A stretch of 64,000 bases of DNA from Kitasatospora sp. MAA19 (GTDB taxonomy: Bacteria; Actinomycetota; Actinomycetes; Streptomycetales; Streptomycetaceae): the NCBI RefSeq assembly GCF_029894125.1, contig NZ_JARXYZ010000014.1, positions 1-64,000 on the forward strand. The letters are read 5' to 3'. The notes beneath the pieces were generated by a model, which worked only from the letters and a program-made list of their open reading frames with translations, had not been told where the DNA came from and ran no database searches. This document shows positions 59,407 to 64,000 of the stretch, piece after piece (the stretch's first letter is position 1; every line of letters begins with the position of its first letter). A program made the position numbers and the translations under genes.

Positions 59407-61014
59407 ATGGTAGGCATGGGCCGCATGGACTGGTTCGCGGCCCCCGACTACTGGCTGAGCCGGCTGCTCGTCCAACGCCTGCTCGCCGGCCTCTACCTGG
59501 TCGGGTTCCTCGCCGCCGTCGCGCAGTTCCGCGCCCTGATCGGCACCGACGGCATGCTGCCGGTGCCCCGCTTCACCGCCCGGGTCCCCTTCCGCCACGC
59601 GCCTGGGCTGTTCCACCTCCACTACAGCGACCGCTTCTTCGCCACCGTCGCCTGGAGCGGCGCCGCGCTCGCCGCCGCCGTGACCGCCGGACTCGGCGAC
59701 CTCGTCCCGCTCTGGGCGTCCGTCCTGCTGTGGGCGGTGCTCTGGGGGCTCTACCTCTCGATCGTCAACGTCGGGCAGACCTGGTACTCCTTCGGCTGGG
59801 AGTCACTGCTGCTCGAAGCCGGCTTCCTCGCCGCCTTCCTCGGCAACGCCGACACCGCCCCGCCGACCCTGGTGCTCTGGCTGATGCGCTGGCTGGTCTT
59901 CCGGGTCGAGTTCGGTGCCGGACTGATCAAACTGCGCGGTGACCGCTGCTGGCGCGACCTCACCTGCCTGCGCTACCACCACGAGACCCAGCCCATGCCC
60001 GGACCGCTCAGCTGGTTCTTCCACCACCTGCCCGACCCGCTGCACCGCGTCGAGGTGGCCGCCAACCACTTCGTCCAACTCGTCGTCCCGGTCTGCCTCT
60101 TCCTCCCGCAGCCGGTCGCGAGCTACGCCGCCTGCATCGTCGTCGCCACCCAGCTGTGGCTGATCGCCTCCGGCAACTTCGCCTGGCTCAACTGGCTGAC
60201 CGTCACACTCGCCCTCGCCGCCGTCGACCCGGCCCGCCTCGGCCTGCCCGTTCACGCCCACGCGCGCCCCGGCGCCCCCGTCTGGTTCGAGGTGCTGGTG
60301 ATCGCGCTCACCGCCGCCGTCGCCGTCCTCAGCTACTGGCCGGTCCGCAACCTCGTCTCCCGCCGCCAGGCCATGAACCGCTCCTTCAACCGGCTGCACC
60401 TCGTCAACACCTACGGCGCCTTCGGCAGCATCAACCGCATCCGCCAGGAGATCGTCGTCGAAGGCACCGACGAACCGACCCTCACCCCGCACACGGTCTG
60501 GCACGAGTACGGCTTCAAGGGCAAACCCGGAGACGTGCGCCGGCTCCCACGCCAGTACGCCCCCTACCACCTGCGGCTCGACTGGCTGATGTGGTTCGCC
60601 GGCATCTCGCCCGCCTACGCCCGCCCCTGGTTCCTGCCCTTCGTCGCCCGCCTGCTCGCCGGCGACCGCGCCACCCTCCGGCTGCTGCGCCACAACCCCT
60701 TCCCCGGCACCCCGCCGACCCACGTCCGGGCGACCCTCTACCTCTACCGGTTCACCGATTGGCGCGAACTGCGGGAAACCGGTGCGTGGTGGCACCGCAC
60801 CGCGCTCTACGAGTACCTCGCGCCGGTCGACCTCGCCTCCCTCGCCCGCGCCGGGTACCGCGCACCCCTCGGCCGACGGCTCCGCACCGTGCCGCTGGAC
60901 CGGCCACGGCGGCCCGGGGCCCGGTCGGGAAGACCGTCCGGCCGAGCCGGGGACCGAAGCCCCGAGCACCCGTCCGGCCCAACGCCCCACCACCCAGGTG
61001 GCCCTCCCGAGTAG
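59407..61014 (+). CDS. Lipase maturation factor family membrane protein
   Basis: The 535-residue integral membrane protein matches the LMF1/LMF2-like family: LIGTDGMLPV near the start, SFGWESLLLEAGFLAAFLG, WLVFRVEFGAGLIKLRGDRC, LPDPLHRVEVAANHF, and the soluble C-terminal domain NTYGAFGSINRIRQEIVVEG then PGDVRRLPRQYAPYHLRLDW. Eukaryotic members fold lipases in the endoplasmic reticulum; the bacterial role is unknown. The ATG at 59407 follows GAAGGG; two more in-frame ATGs occur within 20 bases. The last 60 residues are a Pro/Arg/Gly-rich tail. Confidence 0.9.
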   Translation: MVGMGRMDWFAAPDYWLSRLLVQRLLAGLYLVGFLAAVAQFRALIGTDGMLPVPRFTARVPFRHAPGLFHLHYSDRFFATVAWSGAALAAAVTAGLGDLVPLWASVLLWAVLWGLYLSIVNVGQTWYSFGWESLLLEAGFLAAFLGNADTAPPTLVLWLMRWLVFRVEFGAGLIKLRGDRCWRDLTCLRYHHETQPMPGPLSWFFHHLPDPLHRVEVAANHFVQLVVPVCLFLPQPVASYAACIVVATQLWLIASGNFAWLNWLTVTLALAAVDPARLGLPVHAHARPGAPVWFEVLVIALTAAVAVLSYWPVRNLVSRRQAMNRSFNRLHLVNTYGAFGSINRIRQEIVVEGTDEPTLTPHTVWHEYGFKGKPGDVRRLPRQYAPYHLRLDWLMWFAGISPAYARPWFLPFVARLLAGDRATLRLLRHNPFPGTPPTHVRATLYLYRFTDWRELRETGAWWHRTALYEYLAPVDLASLARAGYRAPLGRRLRTVPLDRPRRPGARSGRPSGRAGDRSPEHPSGPTPHHPGGPPE

Positions 61015-61218
61015 CGGCCAGGTGGGCGGTATGGCACACGACACCGGCCCGTCGGGCGGTGGGTGCGTGCAAGGCTCGAACGGGCACCCGTATTCTGGGC
61101 GTCCACAACCGGCGGCCCTACCGCGCGCCCCCCAGCCCCGTTCCGGGGCGCTCCGCGCAACCGGTCCGCCGCCCCCTCGCCGCCAGCCCCGCCGTCGTCG
61201 CCCAGAACCGGACCTCAC

Positions 61219-63408
61219 ATGACAGTGCTTCACTCGCGCAACGCCGACGCAGCCGACCCGGCGGACGTCGCCGACGCCGCAGACGTCAAGGACCCCCAGG
61301 ACGCCAAGGCCGCCACGGCGGAGAGCGACCTCCGCGAGGACCTCGGCCGCTACGCCGAACTCGGGGCCTTCACCCTCACCGCCGACACCCACGCCTGGTA
61401 CGCGGCCGTCGACACCGTCGCCACCCCCGAGGACGCCCGCGCCGCCTCCACCGCGCTGGCCGAACTGCGCGGCCGCGACCTCCGCCAGACCTGGGACGCC
61501 GTCACCGCCCTCGCCGCCGAGGTCAAGCTCGACGAACCCGACACCGTCGCCAAGACCGCCCTGCTCGTCGAGCTGCTCCAGCGCGTCCAGCGCACCTCCG
61601 CCACCCTCACCGCCGCCGCCTACGACGCCGACCTCGACGCCCTCACCGCCGCCACCGCGGACAGCACCTGGCGCCGCGAGCACGGCGTCAAGCTCTCCTG
61701 GCTGCGCGCCCGCTCCCTGCGCAAGCAGGCCACGGCCCTCGCCACCGACCGCCGGGTCCGCCGCGAGGACCTGCACGAGGCACTCGCCTCCGCCGAGATC
61801 GAGCGCCGTGCCTGGGTCGCCATCGCCCCCGCGGGCACCCTCCCGGTCGTGCCCACCGACGGCGCGCTGGTCGAGCGGACCGCCCAGGCCTTCGAGGCGA
61901 TCAACACCGGCCTGCGCGGCCTCGCCCGGATGCTCCCCGACCACGACCTCGACGGGCTGGCCTTCGCCGACCTCGTCGACCTGGTCGAACGGCTCGCCGC
62001 CGACGAGGGCACGCTCTACCGCCTGCCCACTATCCGCGGCCTGCGCGCCACCCTGGAGGAGGCCGGCCTCGGCGACCTGCTCGCCGAACTCACCGCCGCC
62101 CAGGCCGACCGCAGCGCCGCCGAAGCCGCCTACGGCGCCCGCCAGGCCCTGGCCGGCGGCCAGCGTGACGGGCTCGCGGGGGCGGGGAGCGCCGTCGAGG
62201 CTGCGGTTCCTGCTCCGGCTTCGGCTCCTGCCTCGGCGGAGGAGCCGGTGGAGGAGCCGGCGAGCGGCGTGGTGACCGAGGCGGAGCTGGAGTCGGAGCA
62301 GGGCTCGGCTTCGGACTCGGACTCGGACTCGGTCGAGGCTGGCTCTGCGGTCGAGGCCGCCGTCGAGGTGATTGAGGAGAAGGTGGCGGAGGTGGCGCAG
62401 GAAGCCCCCGTCACCGTGGTCTCCCTCCCGGCGCCGTCCCCGGCCGCCGACGATCTGGTGGCCGCCGCGACCGCCGCGACTGCTGCGCTGGCGGAGGCCG
62501 CGGAGTCGGCCGAGGCCGTGGCCGAGCCGACGGCGGCCGTTGAGGCGCCGGAGGACACGGAGACCGAGGCCGTCGTCGAGACCCCCGCCGCCGAAGCCGA
62601 GGCTGAGGTCGAGGTCGAGGTCGAAGCCGAGTCGGCGGAGGAGACGCCCGCCCTGGAGGACGCGCCGGTCGTCGAGCCGGAGGCGGTCGAGGAGGCCGTC
62701 GAGACGGCTGCCGAGCCCGAGCCCGAGCTGGTGGCCCAGGTGGAGGCGGCCGAGGCTCCCGCTGTTGAGGCCGCGGAGCCGGTGGCCGAGGTCGTGGTCG
62801 AGGTTGTCGAGGAGGCGTCTGCGGTCGTCGTGGAGCCGGTTGTCGAGGTGGAGGCGGTTGTTGAGCCTGCTGCTGCCGAGGAGCCGGTCGTGGCGGTGGA
62901 GGCCATCGAGGCCGCGGAGCCGGTGGCCGAGGTCGAGGCGCCGGTTGTACCGGTAGAGGTGGTTGAGGCCGCGGAGCCGGTGGCCGTGGTCGAGGTCGAG
63001 GTAGAGGTTGTCGAGGAGGCGTCTGCGGTCGTCGTGGAGCCGGTTGTCGAGGTGGAGGCGGTTGTTGAGCCTGCTGCTGCCGAGGAGCTGGTCGTAGCGG
63101 TGGAGGTCATCGAGGCCGAGGAGCCGGTGGCCGAGGTCGAGGCCGTCGAGGAGGCGCCCGCCGCCGAGCCGGTGGCCGAGCCCGCCGCCACTGACCGGCC
63201 CGAGAAGCCGGACTTCACGCCCGGTCGGCCCGTGACCGCCTACTCCGCCGACGAACTGCTCGCCGTCGTCCGGTGGGTGGACGGTGACGGTGTCGAGCGC
63301 ACGGACGAGGAGCTGCTGCGGGCGGCGATGAAGGAGCTGGGCTTCGCCCGTCTCGGGCCGCGGATCAAGGAGGCGCTGGGCGCCGCCGTCACCGCTGCGC
63401 GGGGCTGA
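61219..63408 (+). CDS. Acidic repeat protein with a DUF3320-like C-terminal domain
   Basis: The 729-residue protein has three parts. Residues 1-320 are helical (LGRYAELGAFTLTADTHAWY, LRKQATALATDRRVRREDLH). Residues 330-670 are almost only Glu, Val, Ala and Pro with repeated blocks (VVVEPVVEVEAVVEPAAAEE). Residues 675-729 form a small domain, ELLAVVRWVDGDGVERTDEE then KELGFARLGPRIKEALGAAV. That last domain resembles the winged-helix-like end (DUF3320 type) of large DUF4011/RAP helicase-nuclease proteins. It may bind a partner or nucleic acid at its ends with a long negatively charged spacer. The ATG at 61219 precedes MTVLHSRN. Confidence 0.7.
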   Translation: MTVLHSRNADAADPADVADAADVKDPQDAKAATAESDLREDLGRYAELGAFTLTADTHAWYAAVDTVATPEDARAASTALAELRGRDLRQTWDAVTALAAEVKLDEPDTVAKTALLVELLQRVQRTSATLTAAAYDADLDALTAATADSTWRREHGVKLSWLRARSLRKQATALATDRRVRREDLHEALASAEIERRAWVAIAPAGTLPVVPTDGALVERTAQAFEAINTGLRGLARMLPDHDLDGLAFADLVDLVERLAADEGTLYRLPTIRGLRATLEEAGLGDLLAELTAAQADRSAAEAAYGARQALAGGQRDGLAGAGSAVEAAVPAPASAPASAEEPVEEPASGVVTEAELESEQGSASDSDSDSVEAGSAVEAAVEVIEEKVAEVAQEAPVTVVSLPAPSPAADDLVAAATAATAALAEAAESAEAVAEPTAAVEAPEDTETEAVVETPAAEAEAEVEVEVEAESAEETPALEDAPVVEPEAVEEAVETAAEPEPELVAQVEAAEAPAVEAAEPVAEVVVEVVEEASAVVVEPVVEVEAVVEPAAAEEPVVAVEAIEAAEPVAEVEAPVVPVEVVEAAEPVAVVEVEVEVVEEASAVVVEPVVEVEAVVEPAAAEELVVAVEVIEAEEPVAEVEAVEEAPAAEPVAEPAATDRPEKPDFTPGRPVTAYSADELLAVVRWVDGDGVERTDEELLRAAMKELGFARLGPRIKEALGAAVTAARG
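62800..63088 (+). repeat. Direct repeat inside the acidic protein gene
   Basis: An 85-bp block at 62800-62884 recurs without change at 63004-63088, and similarity continues for about 55 bp more. The period is 204 bp, or 68 codons, so the frame is kept. Recent duplication by recombination is likely. Confidence 0.85.
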
Positions 63409-63425
63409 CCTCCGGGGAACAGTGG

Positions 63426-63467
63426 CGAAGGGCCCGGGACACGCGATCGCGCGTCCCGGGCCCTTCG
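63426..63467. terminator. Strong hairpin terminator
   Basis: CGAAGGGCCCGGGAC pairs perfectly with GTCCCGGGCCCTTCG (15 bp), with a further CGCGATCGCG palindrome in the loop. It follows the acidic protein gene by 17 bp and also faces the minus-strand genes to the right. Confidence 0.8.
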
Positions 63468-63491
63468 CCGTACCGCGTGTGCCCGAGAACG

Positions 63492-63635
63492 TCAGCCCGC
63501 CTTGCTCCATGGTCGGTTGGAGATCAGCGCCTTGACGTTGGCCACGTACCCCGGGCTGGGGATGGCCAGGACGACCGTCGAGACCCCCACGGCCGACACC
63601 AGGACCAGGGGCTCTCCGGACGTGCCCACTGCCAT
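63492..63635 (-). CDS. Possible 47-residue membrane peptide
   Basis: An ATG frame with gene-like codon use reads PLVLVSAVGVSTVVLAIPSP then GYVANVKALISNRPWSKAG. One hydrophobic segment is followed by a basic end, suggesting a single-span membrane peptide. GGGGGAAC precedes the start. It ends 24 bp before the strong hairpin, which would terminate it. No family is recognised. Confidence 0.45.
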   Translation of the reverse strand: MAVGTSGEPLVLVSAVGVSTVVLAIPSPGYVANVKALISNRPWSKAG

Positions 63636-63684
63636 CGGTGGTTCCCCCGCTTGTCACCGGCGGTTCCGGCGAGTGGCGGTCATC

Positions 63685-64000
63685 CTACGATGTGCTCTTT
63701 TCCCCTGGTCCGGACGGGTGCCCTGGCATGAACGGGTGCTCCAATGCCTGCGCGAGGACGGTCGGAGCCGTTGCCAGGGAGGGTCCGTACCAGGTCAGGT
63801 GGCGTCCGCTGACCAGCGCCGCCGGGACACCCGGGAACGCCTCCGGGCCGTCCTCCGCCGTGAAGCGGTACGGCTCGTCCGGCAGCACCACCAATTCCGG
63901 TCGGCAGGCGAGCAGTTCGGGCAGCGGGACGGCCGGGTAGCGCTCGGCGTGCCCGGCGTGGACGAGCCGGACGCCGAACCGGCGCAGCAGGTCCCCGGCG
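63685..64000 (-). CDS. Helical-backbone metal receptor/BtuF-like protein, partial
   Basis: The frame runs off the right edge. The visible C-terminal 104 residues include FGVRLVHAGHAERYPAVPLP, ELLACRPELVVLPDEPYRFT and RHLTWYGPSLATAPTVLAQA. These match the last strands and helix of TroA/BtuF-like periplasmic binding proteins, in a group often annotated as helical backbone metal receptors. Whether it has a signal peptide cannot be seen. It would bind cobalamin or a metal complex. Confidence 0.75.
   Translation of the reverse strand, partial: AGDLLRRFGVRLVHAGHAERYPAVPLPELLACRPELVVLPDEPYRFTAEDGPEAFPGVPAALVSGRHLTWYGPSLATAPTVLAQALEHPFMPGHPSGPGEKSTS

Noticed and set aside
62800..63088. Direct repeats as transposon ends
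   Set aside because: They keep the reading frame and encode the same protein blocks; no transposase or inverted ends are present.
59803..63657. Open frame of about 1280 codons on the minus strand
   Set aside because: Antisense to the lipase maturation factor and acidic repeat genes; its Leu/Arg/Asp-rich sequence only mirrors the repeats.
1..64000. tRNA or rRNA genes
   Set aside because: I saw no cloverleaf with a TTCGAAT-type arm or rRNA-like stretch on either strand; a dedicated tRNA scan would settle this.

Overview
This 64 kb window is chromosomal DNA of a high-GC actinobacterium. Third codon positions are almost always G or C, and GTG and TTG starts are common. Two conservons (CvnA-B-C-D), a SigE-family sigma factor, SpoIIE-type phosphatase, DUF4157 protein and many MarR regulators point to Streptomycetaceae (Streptomyces or Kitasatospora). 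I found no tRNA, rRNA or CRISPR array.

Layout. 1-0.6 kb: the 5' end of an IS3-family element cut by the window edge, and a small IS605-like hairpin. 0.6-7.3 kb: a beta-lactamase-like hydrolase and conservon 1 (histidine kinase, roadblock, DUF742, GTPase), followed by an FAD monooxygenase where some conservons carry a cytochrome P450. 7.3-13.8 kb: an eroded accessory stretch with a lipoprotein, a doubly deleted methyltransferase, a DUF4157 protein with a possible Stv-like C-terminus, a secreted beta-propeller, a nucleotidyltransferase and several gene fragments. 13.8-18.7 kb: sigma factor with a partner membrane protein, an alpha/beta hydrolase, and a MarR-MFS efflux pair with a clear palindromic operator. 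19.3-26.4 kb: urea transporter and urease operon (ureA, a His-rich CbiX-like gene, ureB, ureC, ureF, ureG, ureD) with no ureE. 26.4-36.8 kb: mostly single genes (protein phosphatase, kinase/LuxR hybrid, quinone oxidoreductase, SnoaL-like protein, SDR, SpoIIE phosphatase, MarR, M48 protease, USP-DUF1876 fusion, CapA-like lipoprotein). 37.0-38.1 kb: the remains of a siderophore ABC system. 38.4-51.6 kb: a tightly coupled five-gene system (DUF4132 protein, 1748-residue protein, MoxR AAA+ ATPase, DUF5682-vWA fusion, SWIM zinc-finger protein). 51.8-55.9 kb: a MarR gene and conservon 2. 56.3-57.8 kb: acyl-CoA dehydrogenase with a 59-codon peptide gene just upstream. 58-64 kb: GAF/PAS protein, lipase maturation factor, an acidic repeat protein, and a metal-receptor-like gene running off the right edge.

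How genes work together. The urease genes supply urea uptake, the three structural subunits and the GTP-dependent nickel-insertion chaperones; the CbiX-like protein with 20 histidines in its tail may take the place of the missing UreE. The MoxR/vWA/SWIM cluster has four-base start-stop overlaps at most joints, so it is probably made as one translationally coupled unit. It resembles the E. coli yeh (molR-yehI-yehL-yehM-yehP-yehQ) locus, whose biochemical role is still open; this is the best candidate here for a poorly described system. The 59-residue Cys/His-containing peptide coupled to an acyl-CoA dehydrogenase is the best candidate for a small undescribed system.
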